Positions 42,490 through 55,300 of a stretch of DNA of 64,000 nt are shown one piece after another. The DNA comes from Diadema setosum. Lineage: Eukaryota; Echinodermata; Echinoidea; Diadematoida; Diadematidae. Position 1 is the first letter of the stretch, and every line of letters starts with the position of its first letter. The notes beneath the pieces are model-generated. The model did no database searches. It saw nothing but the letters and a program-made list of their open reading frames with translations, and was not told the DNA's origin. A program made the position numbers and the translations under genes. The stretch is taken from assembly GCA_033980235.1 (NCBI GenBank), contig CM067059.1:16006100-16070099 (forward strand), written 5' to 3'.

Positions 42490-45400
42490 ACTACACATGT
42501 ACATGTCGTATGCCGTTAGTGTATGGTGAGTGTGCTCATCGTGAAATCGGGCACCCCGCTATAAGGGGCCGTGTTTGCTACTCCCAGCCTGTCCCGATTA
42601 TGCGATGAATACTGTACATGTACCAGGGTCTTGACTAACAGTAGAGTATTCTACAAGTCAGAATGATATTAAATGATATTTTAAAAGGTGTGTACAGCTC
42701 TGATTGAGGTGTGGATTTAGCTTTAGATGTTTTGTGAGATATTCAGAAACCACTCTATGACATGTCAAAGAGTGCTCATGCAATTCTAAGGGGTATCAAA
42801 AGTTTATTTGATGAAAATCTATTTTGAAATGGCTGAGATATCCAAAAACAAGGTGAAACAAAGAGATCATGTAATAAAAGGCATGGCCTGTCGCCTTTTA
42901 TTATTATCACCTTTTTTTTCTTTGGATATCTCAGCCATTTGAAAACCAATTTTCATCAAATAAACATTGAATCCTTCTTGAAATCACATGTTCTTTCATA
43001 TTTCATAAGAGGTTTCTCATTATTTCACTTAGGAATGTTCAACACATGAATCCCCACCTCAACCAGTGCTGTACAGTCCCTTTAATATTTCCCTGTTCGT
43101 GTATGACAAGCTAAGATTTTACAAGTAAGGGTAAGAATAAGTGATCATATGTACTTTACTCACCTGTATTTCTTTCCTCTCTGGTCAATAGGACTTGGGT
43201 TTAATATCAAAGGAGGACTGGACCAACCTCTGATTCCAGGTGACACAGGTATTTTTGTGACCAAGATCAGAGAGGAGGGTGCAGCAGCTAAAGATGGTCG
43301 ACTACAGCGAGGAGACAAAATCCTTGAAGTAAGATCAATGGTGACTTGTGCCTAATGATTGTGCTTAAGAACGCACAGTATGTACAATGTACTATGCTTT
43401 TTCATGTCTTCAGATGACATCTTTAATTTTTTCTTATCTCATTATGCCTCCGCCACGAAGTGGTGCCGGAGGCATTATGTTTTCGGGTTGTCCGTCCGTC
43501 CGTCCTTCCGTCCGTCCGTCCTTCCGTCCGTCCTTCCGTCCGTCCGTCCTTCCGTCCGTCCTTCCGTCCGTCCGTCCTTCCGTCCGTCCTTCCGTCCGTC
43601 CGTAATGAATTTTGTGGACAAGGTAACTATCGAAAGCTGTTGAGGTATCCTAATGAAACTTGGCATGTATGTGTATTAGGGGGTGAAGTTGTGCCTATCA
43701 ACTTTTGGGTGCACATGCTCAAGGTCAAAGGTCAAAAGGTCAAGGTCAAATACATAAAATTTCACTATTTCCACCATATCTGTTGAATGCCTGAAGATAT
43801 TTTCTTGAAACTTAGTGTATACATGTATTACCCAATTAAGATTCTCTGGTGAAAGTTTGGGTCATGAGGTCAAAGGTCAAAGGTCAAAAGGTCAGGGTAA
43901 CATACATAAAATTTCACTATTTCCACCATATCTATTGAATGCCTGAAGAGATTTTCTTGAAACTTAGTGTATACATGTATTACCTAATTAAGATTCTCTA
44001 GTGAAAGTTTGGGTCATGAGGTCAAAGGTCTAAGGTCAAAAGGTCAGGGTCAAATACATAAAATTTTACTATTTCCACCATATCTATTGAATGCCTGAAG
44101 ATATTTTCTTGAAACTTAGTGTATACATGTATTACCCAATTAAGATTCTCTGGTGAAAGTTTGGGTCATGAGGTCAAAGGTCAAATGTCAAAAGGTCAAG
44201 TGAAAATATTAAAACTTCTTTTTTTTTCTCCGTACCTTGGAAAATTGTTCAAGGTATCTTCATGGAACATAGTATACTGACTGAAAGTGGTTATCTAGAG
44301 AATGTAGGGTTCATGGGGTCAAAGGTCAAGTGCAAGACTTCAAAATTTTACTATTACCCTCATATTTATGCAATGCCAGCAGGGTTATTTTTTTCACACT
44401 TGGTGTATGCGTGTGTAACCTAATAAAAATTCTCTGGAAAGTTTTTTTTTTCTCTTTTTGCCTCAAAGGTCAAAAGGTCAAAGATCAAGTGAAAGTGCTG
44501 AACTAACTTTTTCCTCCATATCTCGGAAGTGGCTCAAGTTACCTTGAAACTTAGTACATATTATGCATGTTCTACCTGAAAGTAATTATCTTATGAATTT
44601 TAGGGTCAAGGGCCAGATGAAAATGGTAACAATTTACTATTCAATTCAGAAATTGCACTTTTTCTCCACACCTGTACCTTGAAAATTACTCAATGCCTAA
44701 ATGTATGAATGGGTCAAAGTCAAGTTAAAGTCCTTAAATCCCTAGATACATGCTCTCCTATTCATCCAATTAAACCTACGTCAAGGAAGGTGAACATTCA
44801 ACACATTTGTGACAAACTTGTCATTCCAATATTTTGCCAATTTTGTGAAAATGTAATCACACAGTGTCCACATGTACTATCTAGACCTATTGGGAAAATC
44901 ATGCATTATGGCGGAGGCATACCAGTCGCCAAAGCGACATTTCTAGTTTTTTCTTTGTAATGCTGCAATTTGAGGAGATGAAAACTTGCTGAATTTGTGC
45001 ATTTGTATCAATAAGACCAAGATTCAAAATGTGCTACTGCTACTGCCAGTATTACCCACACTGTGTTGAGGGAAAGTGTTGTGAAAGATATGATATTCTA
45101 TGAGATGTTTTCGTAGTGTCTGACATGTTTGTTTTTGCCTGTGATTTCCAGCACAAATCATCACTAGCTAATGTCTACTGTCCAAAAGAGGTAGCTGCCT
45201 ATTTGCATCACTCGCTCAGCCTTCATAAGGAAATACATTTACCACTGTTGCATTGCTACCAATCATCACAAACTGTATGGTTTGCTGTCCTATACATGTA
45301 CATCAACACCCTAACGTTTTTCTATGAATAGAATTAGAAACTTAAAATATCTCACTATTTGCCTGAAATGTTACTCTTAAGTGTAAAAAAATACTCTGAA

Positions 45401-47721
45401 TTCACAAGTGCGTATTGAAAATGGAATTTGAGGTATGTGTTCTAAGATAACTGCTTTGAATACATGAGGTGTTATTTTTGGATACTCAGTTGTGCTATAC
45501 TTTGAAACCCACACCCCTACTTTCTATTGCCAATATGTGTAAAGTGCATGTAATGCTTTTCCAATATGTATCTATAACCTATGTCATCATTGTTCTGTTT
45601 TTTTTTTTTATTATTAGGTTTTTCAGTAATATTTTGATGTTTTCATAATCCACAGTGAAGAATAGAAAAACACTTGCATAGTCTCATGCGTGCATGTTCG
45701 TTCTTTATGCATGATGCTGTAAATAGAGGGGTGTCGGTTTCAGTGTACAGTGTTGATGTGTTGGGACACCTACATTGTACCATGTCCATTCTTTTTCAGC
45801 TCCATCTTATTTGTTGTCCTCACAGATTAATGGTGAAAATGTTAGGGAAGTACCTCACAAGAGGGCAGTGGAATTGTTTGTTGGTGCTGGCGAATCAGTG
45901 AGCCTACTGGTAACACACAATGCCGAAGCAGTTCTCAGGGTAAGTTGTACATCCACCTTGGGACAGGGAGTCGTGCCAGATGGGGTCGGTCCGATTCCTC
46001 TGTTCTACAGGTGCCATTAGAAAACTTTAGAAAGTAGAATTCCACTTCATGTACAAGTTGTCTCATATGTGTAGAAAGTGTAGAGTAAAGTCAGATCAGG
46101 GAGGTGGAAGAAAGAAGAGTGGCAGAAGTTTCATCAAACTTACATGTACACTATAGGATTAAAAAAAGGCACACAATAGTAACTTCTAATAAGTTTAAAA
46201 TGTTTTGCTGAATACTAATACATGTTGTGACATTGATTGCAACCAGAGATAAAGTTTGGAGATGTAGTAACGCCATAACTTCACAGCTCTCTTATAGGAT
46301 TTAAATACACATAAAAATGACAAAAATCTTTTCTTTTCTTTTTTTTAGTTGATGATTTAACAGCCACACCCCATTTCTTCCAAGCACTCACTTGTTGTTA
46401 GATAGAGAGAAGACTTTTATAATTGGATGCAAAGGATACAGCCTATTTTTATTAACGTCATGCATGCAAGGAGTTAGTGTGTGCATGTGTGTGTGTCAAG
46501 TGTCAACATCTTTACTGAAACCTAGCCCCCGCAAGCATCTGCTTTTCAGTGTGTTTCTCCACACATTATCTTTATTTCCAATTACAAATATGAAGTAAGT
46601 CAGACTGATCGAAGCGCATCAGTAACTTTGATTATTATGTTAAGTTCATTCTGTATATGTGGGGGTTTTCACAGTTTAGTTGGTGGTATTGTTTAATCTG
46701 TGTGTTTATGTTATGAAGGTACGTTGTTGTAATTGGGAGAGAACTCAGTCAATGAAGAAAATAATAAATGAAAATTTCAGAGAAAAAAATCTAGTTAAGG
46801 AATGTATGTAGGTCAGTGGGACACTTAGGAGATGATGTCATCAACTCATCTAATTTGCATATGTTTTGCTTTCTAATACAGCTGTTTTGTAATATATTAT
46901 TACTATATATGTACATATAAGATATATTGGGTTTTTTTGTGTGATGATATGTGAAACTTTAAATTCTTTAACTCTGTTTTAGGTCTGATTTTGATAAAGC
47001 CTCGATCATTCTCTGTTTGATGTTTATGTTACTACATACGTGTAGTATTACCAATGTGAAAATGATGTAGAATCACATTACCTGGTATACGTAACTCTTC
47101 ATCCTCAGTAACAAAATACTCATGCAATCTATTCAATTGCTTTGTTTTACATACATGAACTACGCATTGTATTTTAGTGTCATCACATTTCCGACAATGT
47201 GTCTTAGATATGAAAATTGCATGCAATTCCAGTGCTTGATAGTATACAAATGATGCACAGGAAAGAGTGTGTTAGTGAAGGTGCGGCGCGCTCGAGAGTA
47301 TTGACAATGGTGCGACATGCACGAGGCGCAGCCGAGTGCATGTTTGCAACCGTTGTCAATACTCGAGAGTGCGCTGCACCTTCACTAACGCCACAAAATA
47401 ATGTTAATGCACGCACACGTGACTCATTTCAGCGCTTCCAATTGGCTACATTCTTGAACCCATTTTATAATGTACTGTAATGTATAGCCAGGTAAATTGT
47501 TTACAATGAATGTACATCCTTCCCTAGAGTAATGAGGGTTGTGTGTCTCAATGTACTTGAAAGGTTTCTGTCACGTCTGAATTCCCATGCAGAAGGAATA
47601 CGAAGAGGCCCAGGCTAAAGCAGCAAGCTCCTCGGGTGGTTCTGGACTCAAATGGTTGGTGGTCATCGGTGTAGTGATAGTGGTGGGAGCGTTTGTCTTG
47701 ATACGGACAAGAAGGCGCTAG
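39575..47721 (+). CDS. SYNJ2BP: SYNJ2BP (OMP25)-like PDZ tail-anchored protein, complete 4-exon gene
   Basis: Exons 39575-39620, 43192-43328, 45826-45939 and 47593-47721 join in frame to about 141 codons; the human protein is 145 aa. One PDZ domain fills residues about 6-98: carboxylate-binding loop GLGF (16-19), then [46 protein letters not shown] and SVSLLV. After a short Gly/Ser linker comes a C-terminal membrane helix ([17 protein letters not shown]) and a basic tail RTRRR, the classic signal for insertion into the mitochondrial outer membrane as a tail-anchored protein. In vertebrates it binds synaptojanin-2 and other C-termini from the mitochondrial surface. Exon 1 is very short (15 codons) and was found by phase and by the family's EIxLxRG lead-in; its ATG (AAGGATGG) is plausible but the least certain part. 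Introns are crowded with repeats. Confidence 0.92.
40817..41446. mobile_element. TIR element ATGTGACCCGCTACAAC, SYNJ2BP intron 1
   Basis: Ends ATGTGACCCGCTACAACAAA and TTTGTTGTAGCGGGTCACAT are exact inverted repeats that extend through AAGGATCC. 630 bp, no coding potential: a non-autonomous DNA transposon. Confidence 0.88.
41738..42616. mobile_element. TIR element TACAGTATTCATCGCATAAT, SYNJ2BP intron 1
   Basis: TIRs of 24 bases (starting TACAGTATTCATCGCATAAT, ending with the complement). 879 bp; internal (TG)n tract at 42461-42488. A 64-codon open frame inside (42165) has no recognisable domain. Confidence 0.85.
42681..43085. mobile_element. TTAA-bounded hairpin MITE (family A, copy 3)
   Basis: Starts TTAAAAGGTGTGTACAGCTC and ends GTGCTGTACAGTCCCTTTAA, with the same GGCTGAGATATCCAAAAACA inner motif as copies 1 and 2. 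It ends about 105 bp before SYNJ2BP exon 2. Confidence 0.88.
43192..43328 (+). CDS. SYNJ2BP: SYNJ2BP exon 2 (PDZ, first half)
   Basis: Encodes [20 protein letters not shown], then [20 protein letters not shown] and DKILE. Donor GTAAGA. Confidence 0.95.
43441..44950. mobile_element. 1.5-kb repeat with GCCTCCGCC ends and AGGTCA tracts, SYNJ2BP intron 2
   Basis: Left end ATTATGCCTCCGCCACGAAG (with its own small hairpin GCCTCCGCCACGAAGTGG...GGAGGC), right end CATTATGGCGGAGGCAT, partly complementary. After the left end come a (CCGTCCGT/CCTT)n minisatellite (43490-43602) and about three tandem copies of a 140-160-bp unit (at 43751, 43913, 44055) each containing AAGGTCAAAGGTCAAAAGGTC. No transposase is visible, so a non-autonomous element. 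Confidence 0.75.
43490..43602. repeat. (CCGT)n/(CCTT)n minisatellite
   Basis: CCGTCCGTCCTTCCGTCCGT units. All three plus-strand frames and one minus frame stay open over it (PSVRPS-type or [11 protein letters not shown]), which is a repeat artefact. Confidence 0.92.
45826..45939 (+). CDS. SYNJ2BP: SYNJ2BP exon 3 (PDZ, second half)
   Basis: Encodes [20 protein letters not shown] then [18 protein letters not shown]. His at the start of the second helix (HKRAVELF) is the class I PDZ selectivity position. Donor GTAAGT. Confidence 0.95.
47270..47390. mobile_element. Hairpin element, SYNJ2BP intron 3
   Basis: Arms GTTAGTGAAGGTGCGGCGCG and CGCTGCACCTTCACTAAC with inner AGTATTGACAATGGT / ACCGTTGTCAATACT. 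121 bp and unusually GC-rich; ends 200 bp before exon 4. Confidence 0.82.
47593..47721 (+). CDS. SYNJ2BP: SYNJ2BP exon 4 (tail anchor)
   Basis: Encodes [20 protein letters not shown], the transmembrane helix and RTRRR, stop TAG 47719-47721. Acceptor ATGCAG. Confidence 0.92.
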   Translation, partial: KEYEEAQAKAASSSGGSGLKWLVVIGVVIVVGAFVLIRTRRR

Positions 47722-48691
47722 CCTCACCCCAGATCTTTTAGAGTATTCAGATTTATATTTGTACCTATCTACTTTGTTACTTGACTTGATATGTTTACAT
47801 GTTGACATCATGATACAGACAAAGAAAACTTTGAATCTTATACAGACTCTGACAAAGTCTCAGCTCTCCTTGCCATCTCTCTGCGCTGTTTGATAATTTT
47901 GTATTTTTGGGGGTAGTCAGGTCAACTAACAGTTTACAATGTTTTGTCTCTCAGCTTTTAGTATTTGGGTTGATTAGTATAGTATGACAAATACAGTATG
48001 TAAACATGCCCATAACAGATGTAAACCAAGATGTGAAGGGTGATGCACTGAAGTGCCAAAAAACTCAGTCTTTTGTGTAGGCATATATATATATATGGGT
48101 CTTGTAGGCGGGATCCCTAAGTAGCAGTTGTTATGTAACATGTTTATCTATGATAAAACAAGTATTACCATATCATTCTCTGTCTAAGGCTGGTATAAGC
48201 TGTCTAATGGCTTTTCAAAGCAGAGGATACAGTGAGTGGTACCTGCTTGTACCAGATACATTCTGTACAGGTTTCTCCATTCTGTAACTGGGGGTTATGA
48301 CAGTAAATGGAGCCAAGAAGATTTTTTTTTTTCTTCATGGAGTATGTCGGAGGTGCAAGTACTCCTTGGTGTGCTAAATAACAAACAAACATCACTTTGT
48401 TTCTGTATGGATTTAAAGTAAGTGGGCGATGCTCTACCTTTGAGGTACTTGTAAAGGCAAATGTCAATATCCATCAGTCATATAAACATGTACTTGCAGC
48501 TACAATGCATTTGAAGGAAGGGAAGTTGCTCAATCCTTGTGTAATTATGAATATCCAGTCACTGGTGTTGTTTACAGTTCTTTTATGGAGTCTAATTCAT
48601 ATTTTGTTGTCACTGATTTTTAGTTGATAGTAAATTTTGTTTTCATTCATTGTAGTTGTAAATGAACAAGGACATACTCAAGTTTGAAGGC

Positions 48692-48912
48692 TACTGTATA
48701 CACCATATATTTTACTAAATAGCGAGTCTAATTCTTTGCAAATCGTCACTTCCCAACGAGATCGTGAGTGGTAAAATTCACAATCTTGGAGTACAGTAAG
48801 GAATGGAGAAATGTACGCATGCATGTCACATTCATGTTTGGATTCACATGTTGTTAAATTGGCGAATAGCACCAGACTCATGAAATTCATGAAATATATG
48901 GTGTATACAGTA
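48692..48912. mobile_element. TIR MITE TACTGTATACACCATATATT
   Basis: Ends TACTGTATACACCATATATT and AAATATATGGTGTATACAGTA are inverted repeats; 221 bp with no coding content. Confidence 0.85.
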
Positions 48913-49745
48913 TTACACTATTTAAAAAACAAAAAACACACTCACAAAAAAAAAAAAAAACCAGACACAGTGCTTTAAGTGTTAAAAATGTACAAGTGTA
49001 GAAATATTCCCTTTGAGGATGTCTTCACTAGTCATTTTTATTTGAATGAAATTTGGATATTTGCAGTAATATCAGGGTAGATGCATGGTTTTATGTGCAT
49101 GAAAATGAATGCAAAATTGAACTGAAGTGGAAGTTTGATGACTGTGGTTTGCAGAAGTTGTGTTGTTGTTTTTTTGACAAGGGTAATGATATCACAAGAC
49201 ATAACGTATCACATCCTTGACCAAGAATTTGCAGTCTCCTGTCTGCAAATATAGTACATGTAGTCATCATAACTCCTGATAATGGAAACAGATTGTCCTC
49301 ACACACAAACAAACACATATGCGGTAGCTTCTTCATCTCACTCTTTTTTTTTTTTTTTTTGTTCTTGTTTACTCTCAACGTTTTTAAGATTTTAATGTAG
49401 AGCTTCCTTGGGCAAACGGATTGGACAGAGCCCTTACTAGTGGTGTCCACAAAACTACTCCTATCAAGACCCTGACTTTCTTGAGTAGTTCAGTACATAT
49501 TTGACTAGGACATAAAAAAAAAAAAAAATACAGAAAAAATAAAAATCAGTTACTCGAAGTGTACAAGGATTTGCATTGTTTTTATTTTTTTTAAAGTTAA
49601 TTACATTTAAGGCAGTTGCTGCTGTAACAACCAAAGTACTGACAGCTGAAAGGCTGTTACACAGTTGCTTCCAATGAAACTGCAGTGACTGCTATTTTAA
49701 ACTGCTTTATTTACCACTGTGAAGATATTTGCATGATCTAAGAAG

Positions 49746-49962
49746 TCCTGTAAAGCGAAGAAATTTTCACGTGCATGAAACTTTAAAAGAGTTTTGGGAG
49801 GAACGAAGATTCACGAAAGTAAAATCCATGTGATTGTTTAAGTGTACACAATGCATTGAAAGCCAGTTGCAATTTGCGAAAGTTTCATGCCGGGAAAAAG
49901 GCCATTGGCAGCAGTTATGTTTTCTTCAAGTTTCATGCCGCAAGATTTCTGGTTTTACAGTA
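49746..49962. mobile_element. Diverged TIR MITE (TACTGTAAAA type)
   Basis: Left CCTGTAAAGCGAAGAAATTT and right AAATTCTTGC-like arm (complement of CAAGATTTCTGGTTTTACAG) align imperfectly; inner CATGAAACTT / AAGTTTCATG pairs exactly. Old relative of the 61674-61877 type. Confidence 0.6.
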
Positions 49963-51624
49963 TTGTATATCATAGGGATGACCGAGAGGTACATTTCTTG
50001 CTCTGCACTTTAAAGTCATAAATAGGGCATTTTATATCAAGGTCTGTCCTGACATGATATACACTGTACATTATGCTGCTACATTGTTGTGTATAGGTGG
50101 GACCCCATGACTGTATTCTTATGTTTGCTTTGCAGAGGTTTCATGTGATTTTTATTTTCCCCTTTTTGCTGAACAGCCACATTGGTAGGTTTGACGTGTT
50201 GGGTTTACATGACACTTTGTATGCTCTTTGACCTGTCATCTGTGAAGCATCTTGAATGTTCCTTTCTGGAACCACTTTGAGTAATAACAGGAAGCAATGT
50301 CGTAAAGGTGACTTCCTCCCAATTCTTACTGGTTCCCAGGTACTTCCCGTAATGTTACATCTCTGGATCCTCATCAGACTCTTCTATCTGTATATTTCTG
50401 GCAACTTTCTACTTGGAGGGTGATGTAATTCCATGCCAAACTTTGTAACATACCCTGACAATGCTTTGTACATAATGATTGTAATACCTTCTTAATATAG
50501 TCCAATGGTATTATACCCTGGTAGTCTGGGTGTATGCACTGTGTAGAATTACTACAGCCATATAAAGTACATTGCTACCAATATATTTTAATCTTTTTAA
50601 TCATTTTTGTGTGAGAAGAGTGTTTTACACATCTCGGGCATATCAGTGAGCAGGATGAAGGCCTCACTTTAAATGAGCCAGCAGTGTATGCTTCATGTAT
50701 ATACACATATTATTTTCAGGAAATATTCTTGTAACTGTTAGTGTTTCGATACATGGTGTACACTGTATGTGTGACTGTCATTTGGGAGTTGCATGTACCC
50801 TGCAGACCATCCAGCCCTAGTGGAAATGGATGCCTGTGTAGATGACAAAGATTTACTATCCATGTCACAGAATTAGAGACAAATACCAACTTGATCCTAT
50901 TAGGATCAATTTAGACAATCAATCTTTTGATTACGCTGTAACAATGTTCCATAAAAAAGTAGTTGTATTGGTACCACTGATTCTGTTTTGACCTTTGTGT
51001 CTGGCTTAAGGGTGTACATCATATTTACTGCAATCGATATCAGCTGTTAAACAAAATGAGATGTCTGTGCATATAAAGAAAAATCGCAACACAGGACAAC
51101 ATAGTTGTGGGTCTAGAATTCTTGATGCCAAATGTTCCGTGTACAGAGGGGCCAGGAAGAGGAACATTGGGTGCCTCCCCCCCCCCCCCCCAAAAAAAAA
51201 AAAAAAAACTGACTCCCTCATCCATGACATTGACCATGAAAATAACAGCGGGAGATTACGTGTGGAATCTGTGTAAGATGAATGATGTTTTAACACTGAA
51301 TGACAAACACTACGATGTGAATAAATGATTGATGTGGTTATCCGGAGAGAACTTGTTTTCCGGTTCAAGAAAAGAAAAAGAAAAAAAAAAAATTTCTCAG
51401 TGTCCTTGCTTTGTGTTTTTATCATGTACTGGTTGGTTTCCAGGCAAGCCAGAGAGTTGTGAATACAATGTAAGGTCAGAAAAAGGTAAAGAAAGAGCCT
51501 ATGGTGCAGAGAGAAATTCTAATACACTTGTACAATATACTGTGAAAAGTATGTTACAATATATTGCCACCAGAAACTTTGCACAATCTACACGTTTTAA
51601 AGGAGCATTCCAGACAATTTTGGT

Positions 51625-51710
51625 AATTTCGTCGGCCTTATGCCAAAAGGCCCTTAACAGTGTACAAAGTCTATGTATTAAGGGCCTTTTGGCATAAGGC
51701 CAACGATTTC
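51625..51710. repeat. Perfect hairpin GGCCTTATGCCAAAAGGCCC
   Basis: GGCCTTATGCCAAAAGGCCC and its complement separated by about 25 bases; the arm itself contains a smaller palindrome. Confidence 0.85.
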
Positions 51711-51830
51711 ACCTGTTCTGTGAACATTGTAATTTGGTTGTTGCTTTGGCTACTGGGAAACCATGCAAAACTATGTGTGTGGTTGAGGTGTGACTTTTCT
51801 TCTACTTGTCTCCCTCTATAAATTAAATTT

Positions 51831-52398
51831 TTAAAGGACAAGTTCACCTTCATTAACATAAGGATTGAGAGAATGCAGCAATATTAGTAGAACACATCAG
51901 TGAAAGTTTGAGGAAAATTGGACAATCGATGCAAAAGTTATGAATTTTTACAACTTTTGTGTTGGAACCGCTGGATGAGGAGACTACTAAGGCTCGTGAT
52001 GTCATATGAGTACAACAGTATAAAAAAAATAAAAAGAAAATTCAACATATTTCCACTTTTTTCGCATAATAAAAGAGCACTTGACTTGCCTCTTTCTAAA
52101 GGCAATGGGAATAATACTACCCATAACATATGTCGGTAACGAGTCAACGGAATGTGTACTTTTTTCAAAAGATGAAATTTTGTGAAATTCTCTTCATATT
52201 TTCCTTATATTGTTGTACGCATGTGACATCATACACTGCAGTAGTCTTCTCATCCAGCGGTGACTGCACAAAAACTTCAAAAATTCATAACTTTTGAACG
52301 GATTGTCCCAATTTTCCTCAAACTTTCAATGATGTGTTCTACTAATATTGCTACATTCTCTCAATCCTTATGTTAATGACGGTGAACTTGTCCTTTAA
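51831..52398. mobile_element. TTAA-bounded hairpin MITE (family B, copy 2)
   Basis: Starts TTAAAGGACAAGTTCACCTT and ends GGTGAACTTGTCCTTTAA. Inner arms (GTAGAACACATCAGTGAAAG, GGAACCGCTGGATGAGGAGA) match the copy at 21159-21724, while the outermost 40 bases differ. Confidence 0.92.
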
Positions 52399-55300
52399 GA
52401 TTGCAACTGCTGATCTACAAAATTTTAACAAATATGTCGGAAAAAAAGAAACCGCTCAACTCGAACCTGTCGTCTACTGCCATCCCAGCAGCGACACTAC
52501 CACCAGGCCATCCCTGATTGCTGGCAGTGACACGATGAACTTGGAACAAATACCCAAGCTCTGAACATCATTGTTTATGTTAAGTAGTCCAAGGCGGACA
52601 AGGCATTAATGAAAGCATGAGATTATTAAACAGAGGGATGAAGGTTGTTAAAAATTATAGATAAGCAGTTGCAGTCTTACAAATTTCATTTATAGAGGGA
52701 GACAAATTGAAGAAAAACTCACACCTCAACTTTCGATCCCCCTCTCTGCATAATAACCTCTCGCTTTCATTATGTGTGTGGTGTCCTAAAACCGAAAATG
52801 TACTTAGAGATGAAACGGATATAGGATAGTACATAAAAACTTAATGAAAAGTATTGTCAGACTAGGATAATGTTCTAAGTTTCAATGACAGAATCTTGGT
52901 TTGGAAATTGTTTTTCATTTTGTGGGTGTACGTGTAACAAGTAATTCGAAGAAAATTACATGTATTTGAAAAATTATTGTAAAATATATGGCACGAATTT
53001 AGATATTCATTTGATGGCCACATAAGTGATGTTGAGGGTATCATAAGTCAACACAAGTCGGCATGCATTTGCATTGCATAGGTCCTTCATGAAGGAAGAA
53101 AGCTTTGGACTTTAAAAGTGTCACATGATTTCACAACTTGGAGATATTGGTATTGCAAGCATCTTCGCAATTGAGGTGAAAATGTCATTGCCTCACAAGG
53201 CTCCCTTTAACCTGCAAAGGCAGCTTCGATTTCCCTTTATGAAATGAAGCAATGTCAGAATGAATAATGTCTACATGACCAGACTGAAGAGTTGTGCATG
53301 TAATAACTTGAAGGTACTGTATTAGAAGTTGCTAAATCACCAAGGAAGACATCGTTTTTGTGATATTTTAATCACATCATAATCTCCAATAATACTCTTG
53401 TGTGAAAACATGAAACAAAGATCCAGTTTTTCATTTATATATTAAGCCACTGAAGCGTCTTCCGTTTCATTAAATCCTAGTCAATTCAATATAACTTCTT
53501 GAAGTTTTTTTTTTTCTCCCCACATTAGAGTAGACCCAGCTTCCAGCGCTTCTAGATGGACTCTGAAAAAATGCAAAGCTGACCAAGACAGACATGGAGG
53601 AACAACAAAGAGTTGTGACAGTGCCATTTAATGCAGAGAATCACAGCAATGTTTCAGACACAATATTTTTAATATACCAGAACTCCCTGCCCATCAGGGA
53701 CACTCAAACACACTGGCCTCCAGTACAGGGAGGGGAGGGAACCCTCGCTCTCCCAAACTCCTGTGTTTCTTAATTTCTTGAAGTATACTTTGGAGATAAT
53801 AGAGCATGTTATTTGTTGGTTTAACATGTCCTTGTCGTGTTAATACAAACACACATACATAACTTCATGATGATGTCTATTAATGATTTCACATTCAAGT
53901 TACATCAAACATTTTTGGAAACATAGTGCAAATCACCAGAAATTTAGAAAACACTGTTTCAAACTTTTTATGATCACATGATTATGCTCAGTAACATAAA
54001 AAAGACCTTTAAATTAAGATGAATCGCACTGTCATCAATATGCCTTTAAGGCTGCTCTACATATATCACACACACTTGTACTTTGTAACAAGATATTAAT
54101 TCATGTGTTCGTGTTACCCTGTAAGGCAAACTAAAGTTATCACTTCTAAAAGAGCTGGGAGCCCCACATAAGTTATTTATCACAATTTGATACAACACAA
54201 ACAACAGCAACCTCAGAGGTTGTAAAATACAATTTTACCTTCTAGGCATTGGCAATTGTGAACTAATTTTTATATCATATTTAATAATCACAAAAGATAT
54301 ATTGTTTATACATAACATTGGCTCAACATTTCATAAACTTGAAGTCATAATCATATGTAATATTGCATCTGTAGCAAAGAATCAATACATCTATGCTATC
54401 AAAAACACCCTTCCAAACACATGACTAAATGAAGGTCAAAATTAATTGTTTGCGTATTTGTTATCAAAATACATATCCTAATATACCGCTGTTTGGAAGT
54501 TTTCTGTACCTTAATCTACCCAATTTAGTGTACCCAGCTCATCCAAAGTAGCCTATAAACATTGACAGCTTAGCAAGATGGAAAAAATCAAGGAAAAGAG
54601 AAGGGGCATCATCTGTTAGTACCTGACCAAAAAACAAACAAACAAACAAAACACATTGTAATGCCATAGGTGGGTGCTTTCTCTCCTGTTAGATCTTTGC
54701 TTTCTTGCCGAGCTGGGTGCAAATGGAAAGGTGTCTGTCTTTTGTTTGTTTGTTGTTTTTTCCAGATCCAAAGACCAGTACGGCCTTATCAAGTTGATAT
54801 ACATCTATATATACCATGTAAATATCTCATATTCATTGGCAGTGGGGGTGAGATGTTGATGATGGAGCACTGGCCAGCAAAGTATCTTTCTTACACTAAT
54901 AGAACTTGAGCACAGCAACACTGCATGCTTTTGCCCCCATTCCATAGCATACATATATACATAACACATTGTATGGCCATGGAAGACCCATTGGGCACCA
55001 TGTAGATACATATCCTCCGTGATACAACATTGTGAACAGTTGACTGGTTTTTCCTCTGCAAACGCTACAGCGTTGTCAAAATCTTGTATTAAAGAAACTG
55101 ATTAACGTGCAATGCGACAAAATAGATATCTGTACTGGTGACACAAATCCTCCAGAACTAGGTGGTCCAAATTTTCTTATACTGCAATGTGCTATGTAAA
55201 ATATTCTGCCCACTTATATGCAAAAAGTTATCTTTAGCTATCTACAGGTTTTAATCACTTCCTTGACATCTTAGAAACATGAATATATTCTTTTCGAATG

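Larger units (their letters stand above)
47722..51830 (+). other. SYNJ2BP 3' flank, likely long 3' UTR, with MITE insertions
   Basis: No coding exon. The sequence to about 51.3 kb is lower in repeats than the introns and could be a long 3' UTR; AATAAA occurs at 49539 and 51320, but I cannot choose between them. Inside lie TIR elements at 48692-48912 and 49746-49962 and an 85-bp hairpin at 51625-51710. Confidence 0.45.

Noticed and set aside
43359..43786. Open frames of 72-108 codons with PSVRPSV/FRPS repeats, and a minus-strand DGRTDGR frame
   Set aside because: All arise from the (CCGT)n minisatellite, which is open in several frames; no codon bias, no splice context.
51061..51697. Frames of 71-139 codons around a C-run/A-run
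   Set aside because: Depend on homopolymers (PPPPP, KKKKK) in the presumed SYNJ2BP 3' flank; no conservation signal visible.
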